A stretch of 64,000 nt of DNA, taken from positions 310,001 to 374,000 of the forward strand of contig OX335598.1 of NCBI GenBank assembly GCA_946893605.1. Reading direction: 5' to 3'. The stretch is from Candidatus Saccharimonadota bacterium. GTDB lineage: Bacteria > Patescibacteriota > Saccharimonadia > Saccharimonadales > Saccharimonadaceae. The first letter of the stretch is position 1, and the number at the start of each line of letters is the position of its first letter. The position numbers and the translations under genes are program-made. The notes beneath the pieces were generated by a model. The model saw nothing but the letters and a program-made list of their open reading frames with translations. It was not told where the DNA came from and made no database searches. Positions 20,415-34,982 of this stretch are shown here, piece by piece.

Positions 20415-22890
20415 CTAGCTCTGAGCCGGAGGATTTTTAGACTCGTTGTCGTTCTGAGCTGACGCCGCAGGCGGATAGTTAGCTGGAGGCTGCTGTATAG
20501 GCGGCTGCGCATATGTTGGTGGATATTGACCAGGCTGCTGCGGATAGTAGTTTTGTTGCGGGTATTGTTGTTGTGGCGAAACTGACTGCTGATACGGCTG
20601 TTGCAGATACTGAGGTTGTTGCGGAATTGCCCAGCGACAGGATATGGATAAGCATTCATTTTGCGGCGATTGCTGACAGAAACGGCAATTGCGATAATTG
20701 ACACTGTCAAGAATAATGCTCCCGTTGAAAGAATCACCACAACCACGATTATAACTGTAGTGTTATTTTCTGATTCGCTCGCTCCAGCTTCTGCACTAGA
20801 CACCTCGCTTTCCGTAGAGTCATCTGGAGTATTAGACGAAACTTCGATCATCTTCGCCACCAAATAATTGTCGGGATATTTTTTATCCAATTGCTCAAAT
20901 TTAGCTTTGCCTGAGAATATTTACCTTGAGAAAAACTCTCCAAACCATCTTTCCAGAGCTTAGTCAATTCGCCGTTCGCCGATAACGCAACATTATTTTT
21001 CTTCGCCATAGTTTTCAGATCGGCAATATCGCGGAATATCCCCTCTCCAAAGCAAGAATTGTTGCGCTCGCTCCTATCCGCACAAGATGAGCCGCCGTAA
21101 GTGTTCAATCCAATCTGCTTGCCATCCTCATCGAACGCTGGACCACCACTGTTGCCTGCTGCAATTTGCGCACTCATTGAAAACAGCTTATGACCACCCG
21201 CGTCACTGCCCGAGCCAGAAACATCTCCCTGAGTAACAGTTGGGACAGTCTTACTCTTCTTCGTATTTACGCCGTCATCGACAATCGCTGGATAACCAAT
21301 CGCCGTCACCCGATCGCCTCTAGAAATCTTAGAGCTATCACCTAACTCTACCGCTGGAAATCGCCCTTCAACCTTCAGAATCGCCACATCACTTTTGTCG
21401 CTATTCAAATCCATACCATGACCCTTCAAATCAACTTCCGCGTCAATTTTCTTGGCTGGAATATTAGTCTTCGTCTTTTTCCACTTAAGATTGCCCGAAC
21501 CGTCATCTTCGCGCGCAATAGGTTCGCTTGAGGTCTGGATAACGTAATCATATCGATCGTTTTGCGAACGTATATTATCGGCAGGAACCTGATTGATAAG
21601 ACCGAGAATTGCCGCTTGCGCACTCTGATCGCCGCCATCAGCCTTATTTGCCAAATCCCGAAGCGTCTCCCGAGTCACATAGCCCGCATCTACCACAAAC
21701 TTTATATATTTATTCATGTTCTCTTGCGTGTTGAGACCCATGATCATACTCTGATTAGAAACTTCAGTCACATGCCCGTTTGTAGCAATATAGCCGTCAT
21801 CAGAAACAATCGATCCACTACCAATTCCACCCGTACACAAACCATTCAGCTGCATACTCGCGCCGTTTTGCGCCGTATAAATCATATCAGCACAACGATA
21901 TGTTCCCACGCGGACCGTAGCAATTTGATTCCTTGCCACCACCTTAATAACAGAATCTTCGTCTAGCTCTTCCAGGGTGTTCGTGGTATCTTTATCTTCT
22001 GAGAAATTTTCCGCCTTAGTTTCGGTCTTAGCTATCGTAGCGGAAGCTACTTGCGCCTCATTATTGCCATCAGCCCTGACCAAGTAGCTACTGTCTGGAT
22101 TCTGGAAAGTAACCTTAGCAACCAGCGCCTCCAGCTGGTCAATATACGGCTGCGTGTACGAATTCTTGCTCAATGCAAAAATCGTCATCCAGTACGGCCT
22201 GCCGTTCTGAATCGTCAAGTAAGTTATTTTTTCACCAGTTTTCTGCCACTTGCCGTCAATAGTGCTTCCGTAATCAACGACCATCTTCTTAAACTTACGC
22301 CCAGAAATCGTCGCGTCGCTAGTGTGATATTTTAAGTTAGGATTGTCCTTTTTCTGCTTGTTGATATCGCCCTGAAGCATCAAATCCAAATCTGAATATT
22401 TCTTCGTGTCCTTGTATTCCTCGGGCATCGTTGAGCGATCAAAATAAGCTTTTTTGCGCGAAGTTACGATTGAGAAGTCTGGCATAATCTTCCTAAACGA
22501 GAACTTCTCTTCTTCCTCCTTCGGCTTTTCTGAACCTTTTCTGAAATGTAATCGCAAAATCGCATAAGCGCGACTCTCTTTCAGCTCATCATCAGCATAC
22601 GTGGTGGCGCTATACTGTTTCTCATTAGAATCTTTATTTAAGACGTGACCTTCGCCAGTAAAAATACTCTTGTCGTATCGAATTGAATAGCCATATTTGG
22701 AAACGACTTTTTGCAAGCTCTTAGCATCTTCTTCGGCAAAAATCTTCTGAATCTTCTTTTTTGCGGTTTTACTAACTCCGGAAGAGCGGTTATTATTAAC
22801 GACAATCAGCCCAATTATAACGGAGATCAAGAAAACCACACCCAGAACGATGGCTGCAATTTTCAATTTCTTCATTGACTTCTGATTCAT
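20415..22890 (-). CDS. Membrane-anchored trypsin-like serine protease with Pro/Gln-rich tail, frameshifted
   Basis: About 825 residues. An N-terminal helix (IAAIVLGVVFLISVIIGLIV) is followed by ~300 residues of unknown fold and then a chymotrypsin-fold domain with His in SDDGYIATNGHV, Asp in DKSDVAILKV and Ser in AAGNSGGPAFD. Near 20880 the frame shifts, leading to a second helix (VIIVVVVILSTGALFLTVSI). Near 20640 it shifts again into a Gln/Pro/Tyr-rich tail (QQPYQQSV, NYYPQQPGQYPP) ending at TAG 20415. I infer an extracytoplasmic protease anchored at both ends. SD GGAG is 4 bp before the ATG. Confidence 0.8.
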
Positions 22891-22902
22891 ACCGCTCCAG
22901 TC

Positions 22903-23397
22903 CTAACGATAATTTACAAACTGCAAAGGCGTGTCATAATCACTTTCTCGTAATAAACTAATCACTTTTTGCAGTTCATCCTTCGACGCAGAAGTAACAC
23001 GAACGAGGTCGCCCTGAATTTGCGGCTTAGCTTTCGGCGCATTAGCGCGAATATCAGCAGCAATTTGCTTCGCCGTCGGCTGATCAAGACCTTGCTTGAA
23101 CGGAATTTCCCAAGTCGTCTTTAAGTTTGAAACAACTTTCTCTTTTGATAAATCCAGAACTTTGCTTGATTGACTACGCCCCGCCAACTTCTTACGCACG
23201 ATGTCTAGCACGGCGTCAACTTGCCAATCGCTGTCGCCTATAATCTTCAAACCTTTCTTATCGTCCAGCCAATCAATCGCCGCGCTCGTCCCCTTAAAAT
23301 CATAACGCCCTTGGATTTCTTTTTCGGCCTGCATAAAAACATTATTCATCTCAGCCTTGTCAATTTCTGACACAATATCAAACGAAAAGCTCGCCAT
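22903..23397 (-). CDS. YajQ-family nucleotide-binding protein
   Basis: 164 residues: SFSFDIVSEIDKAEMNNVF, YDFKGT, IIGDSDWQVDAVLDIVRKKL, and a C-terminal LRESDYDTPLQFVNYR block typical of YajQ. The family binds nucleotides (cyclic di-GMP in some bacteria). SD TTAGGAGGGAAG is directly upstream. It lies between rpsG and the protease, 12 bp before the protease ATG. Confidence 0.92.
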   Translation of the reverse strand: MASFSFDIVSEIDKAEMNNVFMQAEKEIQGRYDFKGTSAAIDWLDDKKGLKIIGDSDWQVDAVLDIVRKKLAGRSQSSKVLDLSKEKVVSNLKTTWEIPFKQGLDQPTAKQIAADIRANAPKAKPQIQGDLVRVTSASKDELQKVISLLRESDYDTPLQFVNYR

Positions 23398-23417
23398 CTT
23401 CCCTCCTAATTTTTTCT

Positions 23418-23453
23418 ATTATACCAAAAAATCGCCCCGTTTAGAGCGATTTT
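23418..23453 (-). terminator. rpsG terminator overlapping the yajQ promoter
   Basis: The AAAATCGC/GCGATTTT stem (23446-23453 with 23428-23435) ends in a T-run that merges into TGG-TATAAT (-10 at 23418-23423) of the next gene. No good -35 is visible. Confidence 0.75.
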
Positions 23454-23476
23454 CTGATTTTGCTTTCAGGCAATAA

Positions 23477-23956
23477 TTAGCCGCGAGCAAAGTGCGCAAA
23501 GGCACGGTTAGCTTCAGCCATCTTATGCGTGTCTTCCTTCTTCTTGAAGGCAGCACCAGCTTCATTATAAGCGTCAACGATTTCCAACGCCAAACGCTGT
23601 GAATATGGCATTCCACTACGAGCGCGAGCTGCTTGAACTAGCCAGCTAAACGCATAGTGCAATTGTCGATGTCCCTGAACTGGGAATGGAATCTGGTAGT
23701 TAGCACCACCAACGCGGCGAGATTTAACCTCAAAGCTTGGGCTAACGTTCTTCAATGCTTTCTCAAACACTGCCAATGGATCTTCAGAATCTAATTTCTT
23801 AGCAGCAGTTTCTAGGGCTGTGTAAACAGCGCGCTCAGCCGCCAATTTCTTACCGTCTAGCATTGACTTGTTGATCAAACGCTGAACTAGTACACTTTGG
23901 TATCGGCGATCAGGCTTAAGTTCGCGCTGCAATTTCTTGGTAACTTTACGAGGCAT
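23477..23956 (-). CDS. rpsG: Ribosomal protein uS7
   Basis: 159 residues: KPDRRYQSVLVQRLINKSML, VSPSFEVKSRRVGGANYQIP and a C-terminal KMAEANRAFAHFA helix. It nucleates assembly of the 30S head. Two bases separate it from rpsL. Frame intact. Confidence 0.97.
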   Translation of the reverse strand: MPRKVTKKLQRELKPDRRYQSVLVQRLINKSMLDGKKLAAERAVYTALETAAKKLDSEDPLAVFEKALKNVSPSFEVKSRRVGGANYQIPFPVQGHRQLHYAFSWLVQAARARSGMPYSQRLALEIVDAYNEAGAAFKKKEDTHKMAEANRAFAHFARG

Positions 23957-23958
23957 GA

Positions 23959-24372
23959 TTATTTATCCCCTTTCTTTGTACCGTACTTAGAGCGACCCTT
24001 CTTACGGTTGTTGACGCCTTGAAGGTCAAGCGCACCGCGTACGATGTGATAACGCACACCTGGAAGGTCAGGCACACGACCACCGCGGATCAAGACCACA
24101 GCGTGCTCCTGCAAGTTGTGACCTTCACCACCGATGTACGCCCAAACTTCATAGCCGTTATTCAACTTAACACGAGCAACTTTACGCAAAGCTGAGTTTG
24201 GTTTCTTTGGCGTCTTAGTCGTCACACGCACACAAACACCACGCTTAAGCGGTGCATTCTGATCGTAATAACGTGTTTTTAGGGCGTTATGAATACGACC
24301 TAGTGCTGGCGACTTGGACTTTTTCTTAGCCGTTTGGCGCGGTTTGCGCACCAATTGGTTGATTGTTGGCAT
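23959..24372 (-). CDS. rpsL: Ribosomal protein uS12
   Basis: 137 residues with [30 protein letters not shown] (the region of streptomycin-resistance mutations) and [18 protein letters not shown] decoding-centre protein. SD AAGGAG is 6 nt upstream. Confidence 0.98.
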   Translation of the reverse strand: MPTINQLVRKPRQTAKKKSKSPALGRIHNALKTRYYDQNAPLKRGVCVRVTTKTPKKPNSALRKVARVKLNNGYEVWAYIGGEGHNLQEHAVVLIRGGRVPDLPGVRYHIVRGALDLQGVNNRKKGRSKYGTKKGDK

Positions 24373-24532
24373 CCAATTTCTCCTTGGTTGATTAACTAAT
24401 TATGGCAATTCGCCTTACGGTTTGGATTCAGCAACTCCTCTCCGTGTCTATACCTTTTCCGCCGAGATTGCAGTCTGTACACATTCAAACCACCGCGCAC
24501 TCCGAAAAGAGGAAACTCTGGAAAGAATTATA
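24373..24532 (-). promoter_or_regulatory. Promoter and ~150-nt leader of rpsL
   Basis: An extended -10, TGT-TATAAT (24527-24532), has a poor -35. The leader down to 24373 is long and contains complementary segments, but I see no family I can name. Confidence 0.55.
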
Positions 24533-24595
24533 ACACACTTGACGTCAAATATCTACCCAGAATATAAGGATTTTGTCTACAAAAACACAGGATAA

Positions 24596-25573
24596 CTACA
24601 CAGCTTCAGACTCAGAATATCGCTCCACCTCTGTCCACCATCCGATATTATCCTGCGACGCATGCACGCCACCTTCAGATTCCAGTCTGACAACTCGAAG
24701 TCCGCTCTCCGCCAATCGCAACGCTAAACGATCGTTAAATACGCTTGGACTGACTTTGCTTTCTGTGCCGTTTAAGACAGTTAAAACAGTATCTCCGTCA
24801 ATTGCTGGGTTTTTTCTATTCTTAGCCTCGATAATCGTATTTCCGATATCATGACGATTAATAGCCCACGGATAATAAAACAGTCCAGCCGTTCGATGAA
24901 TCGCAATCTTAGCCAACTCCTTTGCGCCATTAATTTTTCTTAAATAAGCAACCCATTCGGGATTATTTTCCAATATATCCGCGTACCCGTCACCGCCGTG
25001 CATCATAAAATTGGCAGCAAACTGTAAAAAATTATTCTCTTTATCAAGTCCAGCCGTCTCCCACAAGTCCATCCGTTCTAGATGAACTTCTTCCGGTGCG
25101 GTACGCACAATAGCCGACGCAACGTGAGCTCCAAGCGACGCCCCCAGAACGCGACTAACTGAATCAAAATCCAGACCAACATAGTCCAACCCTTGAGCAA
25201 TAGCGTCCCACTGTTTTATGGCGCCAGGCTTGAAATCCCCCGACAGAAGTGCTTGCTTAATATACCCAGGCATCTTCGAAAGATCAATTTCGACACCCGG
25301 GTTATCTACATATAACACCACACCGCCTTCTATAGCTGCGGTGGCTTTTGCCCGCTCCTGAGACAATGGATTATGAAGCGTGCCATCAGACCACTGAGGC
25401 AAGATGATCGTAGCTTTCCCATTAACATCTTCTTGACGAGCATCAGCTACATAAACACCCAAATTGTTATCTGTTATGATTCGCCCGCAAGCGACATTGT
25501 CCCAGCCATTTGACTTCGACACTTGACTCCAATCCTTTTCAGACATAGTCTTGGTTATAAATAATTCGCTCAC
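24596..25573 (-). CDS. Alpha/beta-hydrolase-like protein
   Basis: 325 residues from GTG 25573, chosen because GGAG lies 8 nt upstream. A nucleophile-elbow-like GASLGAHVAS occurs near residue 145, after a strand (GGVVLYVDNPG). A C-terminal segment (RLALRLAESGLRVVRLESEGGVH-ASQDN) could carry the catalytic His. I do not recognise a specific family or substrate. It is monocistronic with its own promoter overlapping the rpoC terminator. Confidence 0.55.
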   Translation of the reverse strand: MSELFITKTMSEKDWSQVSKSNGWDNVACGRIITDNNLGVYVADARQEDVNGKATIILPQWSDGTLHNPLSQERAKATAAIEGGVVLYVDNPGVEIDLSKMPGYIKQALLSGDFKPGAIKQWDAIAQGLDYVGLDFDSVSRVLGASLGAHVASAIVRTAPEEVHLERMDLWETAGLDKENNFLQFAANFMMHGGDGYADILENNPEWVAYLRKINGAKELAKIAIHRTAGLFYYPWAINRHDIGNTIIEAKNRKNPAIDGDTVLTVLNGTESKVSPSVFNDRLALRLAESGLRVVRLESEGGVHASQDNIGWWTEVERYSESEAV

Positions 25574-25634
25574 AATCGAATCTCCATTTCTTAACAATCA
25601 AGCTGAACATTTCACCTTCATTTAGTGTACGCGT

Positions 25635-25692
25635 ATTATACAACCTTTCTTGTAAATAATCAATAGAAAACCGCCCCGGAATTGAGGCGGTT
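25635..25692 (-). promoter_or_regulatory. rpoC terminator followed at once by the hydrolase promoter
   Basis: The terminator stem (25684-25692 with 25669-25677) precedes TTTTC, then TTGATT (25658-25663), 17 bp and TATAAT (25635-25640). The -35 begins 5 bp after the stem. Confidence 0.8.
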
Positions 25693-25715
25693 CCTGTAGT
25701 TACGAAGCCTACTTA

Positions 25716-28700
25716 TTAAGCAGCGACTTCTTCTTCGACGAATTCGTCCTCGCTCGGTGTTTCGAATTCTTCATCTTCTTCGACAGCACCAGTTCCTACT
25801 GGAATCTTGCGGCCGATGATGACGTTTTCCTTCAAGCCGTGCAAGTGGTCGGCTCGACCAGATACAGCAGCGTTAATCAGCACGCGAGTAGTGTCTTGGA
25901 AGGACGCAGCCGATAGCCATGAGTCGCTCCAGATTGACACCTTCGTGATACCGAGTAGCAATTGTGTGTAGCTAATCAAGTTCTTACCTTCAGTAGCCAA
26001 TTGCTTATTTGCATTGACCACAGCGGCCTTAGAAACGATGTCGCCAGTCACGAATTCGCTATCACCAGCATCTTCAATTTGCACGCGGCTAAACATTTGG
26101 CGAACAATAATCTCCAAGTGCTTGTCAGCCACGTCCTGACCCTGAGCGGCGTAAATTCGCAGAACTTCGTTGATGATGTAGCGCTGAGTTGCCTCAACAC
26201 CCTTAAGTCGCATCAAATCGTGCAAGTTCAACGATCCAGCTGTCAATCGATCACCAGCTTCAACAACATCGTTTGCCTTAACGACCAACTGCATATTGCC
26301 TGGGATTTCATAACGAGTTGGCGAAGCAGCCTCTGCCGCGATCACCAAAGTATCCTCAGCCGACTCAATCACACCGTCAAATGGCGCGATCAAAGGTCGA
26401 GTGTCGCTCTCGCCAGTTGCCAAGACATCGCCAGCCTTAACGCTTGAGCCAGCCTTAACCACAACGGTTCGACCCTCTAATGGCAATCGCTCAACCTTGC
26501 CAGATTCTGGCGTAATTTGAACTATGTACTTCTTGCCATCTTCCCAAACGTCAACCAAACCAGCAACTTCCGTAATGAACGCCTGACCCTTTGGCGTGCG
26601 CGCTTCAAACAATTCTTCAACACGAGGAAGACCTTGGGTAATGTCACCACCAGCAACACCAGAGTTGTGGAAGGTACGAAGCGTCAACTGAGTACCCGGC
26701 TCACCAACTGACTGAGCGGCGATAACACCGACTGGCTGATGATTGCCAACCAATTTACCAGTCGACATATCAATACCGTAACTTCGCTGCGGAATACCAT
26801 TAAGGTTGTTCGTTGATAATACAGACTGAATCTTAACGCTTTCAATGCTTTCGTCGTCGTCAATTGAATCTGCGATTTCACGCGTGATCAATTCGTTCTT
26901 ATTGACGTGACCTGGGATTGTTTCAGCAGCATAACGACCAGCCAAACGGTTTGAGAAGTCAATCATCGTCTCTTCAGTTTCTGATCGGTAAATTGCGTAA
27001 CCTTCATCGTCACCATCAGTATCTTCAACAGTAAAGACATCTTGTGCAACGTCTACCAAACGACGAGTCAAGTAACCCGAGTCGGCAGTCTTAAGAGCCG
27101 TGTCAATAAGACCCTTACGTGCACCACGAGTTGCAATAAAGGCTTCAAGGCTAGACAAACCGCCGGTATAAGAGCTGCGGATTGGAAGCTCAATCTCATG
27201 GTTGGTTGCGTCCATCTGAACACCAATCATCGCGCTCGCCAACTTCACGTTGGAAATATCACCACGAGCACCAGAGTTGACCATCATAGAAATACTGGTG
27301 TCCATGTGCGCCAATTGGTCTTTCAGAAATGCCGTAATCTTATTGTCGACGTTTCGCCATGCGCTAACCGTCAAGTTGTATCGCTCTTCCTCAGTAATCA
27401 AACCTTGGTCGAATTGCTCAGAAATCAAAGCCGCCTTAGCATCACCTTCAGCCACAAATTGAGGGATTTCCTCGAAATGAACGTAGTCGGTCATGCCAGT
27501 TGATACAGCCGCAACCGTAGCAAAGCGGAAAGCTTGACCCTTCATGCGATCTGCAATCTTGGCGGTTTCTTCGGCGCCGTACTTATTGAAGATTTGCGCC
27601 AACACCTTCTTAAGCTGCTTCTTGGTCTGAACGTTATTATCGTATGGGAAATCTTCAGGTAGAATCTCATTAAAGAAGACGCGACCCAAAGTTGTTTCAC
27701 GCATTTTACCTTTCGCAAAGATACGAATTGGGGTTTGTAAGTGAATTACGCCATTGTCGTAAGCCATTTCTGCTTCGTAAACAGAGCTGTAAGTTTTAAC
27801 CTTGTCGGTCTGAGCTTGTGGCTTGTCGTAAGTCAAGTAATAGTTACCAAGCACAATGTCCTGAGAAATATGCAACACTGGCGCACCATCGGCAGGCTTC
27901 AACAAGTTGGCAGTTGCGCTCATCAATTCGCGAGCTTCAGCCTGAGCCTCTTTTGATAGCGGCAAGTGAACAGCCATCTGGTCACCGTCGAAGTCGGCGT
28001 TAAATCCGGCACAAACTAGCGGGTGCAATTGAATAGCTTTTCCCTCAACCAAAACTGGTTGGAAGGCTTGAATTGACAAACGGTGCAAACTTGGTGCGCG
28101 GTTAAGTAGCACGTACTTGCCTTCAATTGCTGAATCCAACGCGTCCCAAACTACCGCTTCGCCAGCTTCAATTAGACGTGAAGCTGAGCGAATATTGTGC
28201 GCAAATTCATTCTTAATCAACCAGCTAATCACAAATGGCTTGAACAATTCCAGCGCCATTTGCTTTGGCAAACCACATTGGTTAATCTTCAATTTTGGAC
28301 CAACCACGATAACCGAGCGACCAGAATAGTCAACGCGCTTACCAAGAAGGTTCTGGCGGAAGCGACCTTGCTTACCCTTTAGCATATCACTCAAGCTCTT
28401 CAAACTGCGGCGACCACCAGTCGAGCTGACTGCGCGACCGCGTGATGCTGAATTGTCAATCAAAGCGTCAACAGCTTCCTGAAGCATGCGCTTTTCATTG
28501 CGCTGAATAACTTCTGGCGCGTTAAGCTCTATCAACTTCTTCAAGCGATTGTTTCGGTTGATAATTCGGCGGTACAAATCATTCAAGTCAGATGTCGCAA
28601 ATCGGCCACCAGACAACGCCACCATTGGGCGAAGATCCGGAGGAATAACTGGCAGAACGGTCATGCATAGGCTTGACGGCTTAATACCAGCAGATTCCAT

Positions 28701-29548
28701 ACTTTCAAGCATCTTCAAGCGCTTCAGCAACTTCTTCTGTCGTTGACCTTTTGCAGTTTCAGCTTCCTCTGTCAATTCGGCGATAAGCTTTGGCAGGTCG
28801 ATGTTATCCAAGAGTTCCTTGACCGCGCTGGCGCCCATGCTAACTTCGATCAATTCGTCATATTCTTCTGGCAAGTTGCGATATTCGCTCTCTGAAATCA
28901 AAGCGCCCCTGTTTAAGCCCTCTAATTGAGATTTCTTACCAACGTAAGATTCTTCCAATTCCTCGACTTCACGGCTCTGCTCTTTCGCCAATTGTTTAAC
29001 ATCAGCGCCGTCTTCTTCAGCCATTTTTTCGTAGCGGATTTTAATAGCCTTACGAGCCAAATCAGTTTCCGCTTCCAAATCTGCCAAATATTGATCACGA
29101 GTTGCTTCGTCAACGTTTAAGATGACGTAAGTTGCAAAGTAAACGATTTTCTCAATATTACGAACCGTCATACCAAGCAGCTGGCTCATGGCGCTTGAGT
29201 GCCGCGCATAAACCAAATGTGCGCTACAGGCACTGCCAATTGAATGTGTCCCATTCGCTCACGACGAACGATTGACTTAGTGACCAATTCACCGTTCTTA
29301 TCGACAGCAGCTTCGCGTGAACGTACACCCTTAAGCTTTGAGTCGTGTGGATTGATGTCCTTAACTGGACCAAAGATTCGCTCACAGAACAATCCGTCGC
29401 GTTCTGGCTTTTGTGTGCGATAGTTAATTGTTTCTGGCTTCAAAACTTCGCCGTAGCTCCATTTCAGAATATCTTCTGGGCTAGCTACCGCCAAACGAAC
29501 CGCGTCAAAATCGCTGATGCCCGTTGCGTTAAATGCAGAGTTTGCCAT
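25716..29548 (-). CDS. rpoC: RNA polymerase beta-prime subunit, one-base frameshift, zinc motifs missing
   Basis: About 1277 residues. The first ~118 residues ([39 protein letters not shown]) run into a frame change near 29203-29206, where one C is missing in RGTP-S. The remainder has [13 protein letters not shown], the catalytic [14 protein letters not shown], and [20 protein letters not shown]. The two cysteine clusters normal in bacterial beta-prime are absent: the N-terminal region reads [20 protein letters not shown] and the later one [15 protein letters not shown]. The C-terminus is an acidic tail. It follows rpoB by 1 bp. Confidence 0.96.
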
Positions 29549-29549
29549 C

Positions 29550-32894
<3,345 letters not shown>

Positions 32895-33026
32895 CAGGCG
32901 TAAACACTCCTCGCTTTAATTAGTGGTTAATAGACGGCTGTGAAGATCTCTAATTCATAGCCCAAAATCACGATTTGCCACTCGCAATTTTCACCCGCCA
33001 TGAATACACTACTTCTATAACTACTC

Positions 33027-33055
33027 ATTATGACGAAAAGTGTCAATAAAATCAA
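33027..33055 (-). promoter_or_regulatory. Promoter of rpoBC
   Basis: TTGATT (33050-33055), 17 bp and CATAAT (33027-33032); a TTGACA lies within the spacer but has no matching -10 at a good distance. Leader about 125 nt. Confidence 0.55.
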
Positions 33056-33064
33056 GGGGTTTTA

Positions 33065-33713
33065 CTAGTGTTTTTCAATATTATCAATCAACATATCATG
33101 AACTTCGTCAATTGTCCCATCCGCTGAAACTACCGGAATTCCGTACGCCTCGGCAATCTCCAAATATCCATCGTCGACTTTTTTCTGAAAATCTTGCCCA
33201 CGCGACTCAAAAGTATCGGGATTTTTCAGCTCGCCGCGCATAGAAATTCGCTCTTCCCGCTTATCGCGACTCAAGCTTAAAATAACCATAACGTCCGGCT
33301 TCAGATATTTTTCATCGGTGAATAATTCCGTCAATCGCAAAATCTCTGACTCGTCATAACCTTCGCCTTACTCGCCCTGATAAACCAGCGTTGAAATATA
33401 ATTTCTCGCGCTCAAAACTATTTCCCCACACTCCAACACCAGGCTGAATTTTTTCCCGCCACAATTCACGCCGAGCTGCAGAAAATAGCGCCACATTCAC
33501 CGCCGCAGAGCGCGCCAGATCACCATTTTTAATCACTTTTCGAAGTTCATTTGCTATTGGAGTTGATTTTTCCGGATCGTCACTTCCCGGCTCTTCAATC
33601 ACGCAAACCGTTCGCCCGATTGACCGAAAATATTCCGCCAATTTCGCGACTTGCGTTGACTTCCCTGTCCCGTCATTGCCCTCGATAACTATATATTTTC
33701 CCGCGTCGCTCAT
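33065..33713 (-). CDS. tmk: Thymidylate kinase, frameshifted
   Basis: About 215 residues. P-loop VIEGNDGTGKSTQ at the start, then EEPGSDD. A frame change near 33430-33445 leads to LECGEIVLSARNYISTLVYQ, with the DR/SxxxY-type region of the family. An in-frame TAA near 33366 separates it from LRLTELFTDEKYLKPDVMV and the LID-like REERISMRGE. It phosphorylates dTMP. ATG 33713 has GAGG 5 nt upstream and overlaps the HIT gene region, so dcd, HIT and tmk form one operon. Confidence 0.88.
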
Positions 33714-33715
33714 CA

Positions 33716-34159
33716 TCACCTCGTAATCACAGTATGCGGCTTATTCAGATAAAGCATCATCTTTTTCGCCTTGCCGTCAACTTTTATAAAATGCGTATGT
33801 TGATGTGCCATCGACCTGGTTTTACTTCCTTGAGCTCGGGCGTAAATCGAATAGCCACTAGATTCAAACCTAGCAACCTGATTAATATAGTCAATCTTTT
33901 CCTCGTCGCTCAAATTCGCCAGCGAGTCCACGTGCCGTTTCGGTATCACCATCAAATGGTCATCCACACCGCAGCCATCCCAAAAATTATAGCCAAACCT
34001 ATTCTTAATAATCAGACAATGCGCCGTTTCACCAACGACCTGATCTGTGTGATGTTTTACCAATTGACAAAAATCGCAGCCGTCAGATTTATGCTTTTTC
34101 CTGTGATCGATATATTCTTTTTCTTTCGTCCGCGAGCGAAACATTGAACCTGCCATCAT
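33716..34159 (-). CDS. HIT-family nucleotide-binding protein
   Basis: 147 residues from ATG 34159, whose A is shared with the dcd stop (TAATG); ATGs at 34156 and 34144 are possible. The histidine triad reads MAHQHTHFIKVD near residue 117, and CDFCQLV may bind metal. HIT proteins hydrolyse or transfer nucleotide monophosphates. Its TGA overlaps the tmk start region. It sits in a deoxypyrimidine operon. Confidence 0.88.
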   Translation of the reverse strand: MMAGSMFRSRTKEKEYIDHRKKHKSDGCDFCQLVKHHTDQVVGETAHCLIIKNRFGYNFWDGCGVDDHLMVIPKRHVDSLANLSDEEKIDYINQVARFESSGYSIYARAQGSKTRSMAHQHTHFIKVDGKAKKMMLYLNKPHTVITR

Positions 34160-34878
34160 TACAAAATCCCCTCGCCAAGTCCCGCAATTTCCATCGGTTT
34201 ATGCCGACGATCCTTAAACGCCCGCGGCAACATCATTTCTGGACGCCAAGTTTTTATCAATTCATCCAAATCGTCAGTGTGCTGATATTTGCCGCTCATT
34301 CCGCCGCGTCCACTAGCATATCCGCCGTCAACCTGACCGGTGTGATGAAAAATCAATTGCCCAATTCTCTCACCGACAGGCAAAACCACACTTTCATGCT
34401 TATTCAAATTGTAAATCTCAAGCGTAATCCGATTGATATATCCCGGATCAACCCAGCCAGCATCAAAACACACCGCCACGCCGTTTCGTCCCCAAGAGCT
34501 ACGACTTTTCACCTCAGCCGCGCCGCCATGCGTCCGAATCCCAACAAATTCGTGCGTATGCGCCAAAATTCGCTCACCAGGTTTCAAAACAATAATCGGA
34601 TGATCTGGCGGAATATTCTTAAATTCCCGAAAACCGTGCCGCTCGCACCATTCGGCGTGCGGAATCGCCTTAAGCGGACCCTTGAAGTATCGATTGACAT
34701 CAGACTCGTCAAACGGATTATAAACTCGCGAAATATCGTCATATTCCTGCTTATAAAAATTAAAGCCTAGCGTAAAATCTAAGCTGGCTTCTGATACGTT
34801 TTTTGGGTTGAACGGCGTACAGACAATTGTTCCGTCTTCAATCGCCGCTAATATATCTTTATTTGAATACACGCTCAC
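34159..34878 (-). CDS. dcd: dCTP deaminase family protein, long form
   Basis: 239 residues from GTG 34878, chosen because GGGAGG lies upstream. It has SRSSWGRNGVAVCFDAG and VDPGYINRITLEIYN, matching the dCTP deaminase/dUTPase trimer motifs, with the catalytic Glu in TLEIYN. Typical dcd is about 190 residues; an insertion after residue 40 and a basic C-terminus account for the extra length. It makes dUTP (or dUMP if bifunctional) for thyA. First gene of the dcd-HIT-tmk operon, divergent from dfrA. Confidence 0.85.
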   Translation of the reverse strand: MSVYSNKDILAAIEDGTIVCTPFNPKNVSEASLDFTLGFNFYKQEYDDISRVYNPFDESDVNRYFKGPLKAIPHAEWCERHGFREFKNIPPDHPIIVLKPGERILAHTHEFVGIRTHGGAAEVKSRSSWGRNGVAVCFDAGWVDPGYINRITLEIYNLNKHESVVLPVGERIGQLIFHHTGQVDGGYASGRGGMSGKYQHTDDLDELIKTWRPEMMLPRAFKDRRHKPMEIAGLGEGIL

Positions 34879-34916
34879 TAAACACCTCCCATTGCGTGAT
34901 TTTTCTACCAAATCTT

Positions 34917-34976
34917 ATTATGGCAAGTTTATGCATTCCTATCAAGCTTTTAGTAAATTTTACAGCATGTTAAACT
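34917..34976. promoter_or_regulatory. Divergent promoters of dcd and dfrA
   Basis: Minus: CATAAT (34917-34922) with a ~30-nt leader holding the SD. Plus: TGT-TAAACT (34971-34976), 6 bp before the dfrA ATG, leaderless. No clear -35 is visible for either. Confidence 0.5.
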
Positions 34977-34982
34977 GAAATT

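Noticed and set aside
33065-33713. In-frame TAA in tmk as a recoded stop codon
   Set aside because: A neighbouring indel is present and TAA ends many other genes in the window; error is simpler.
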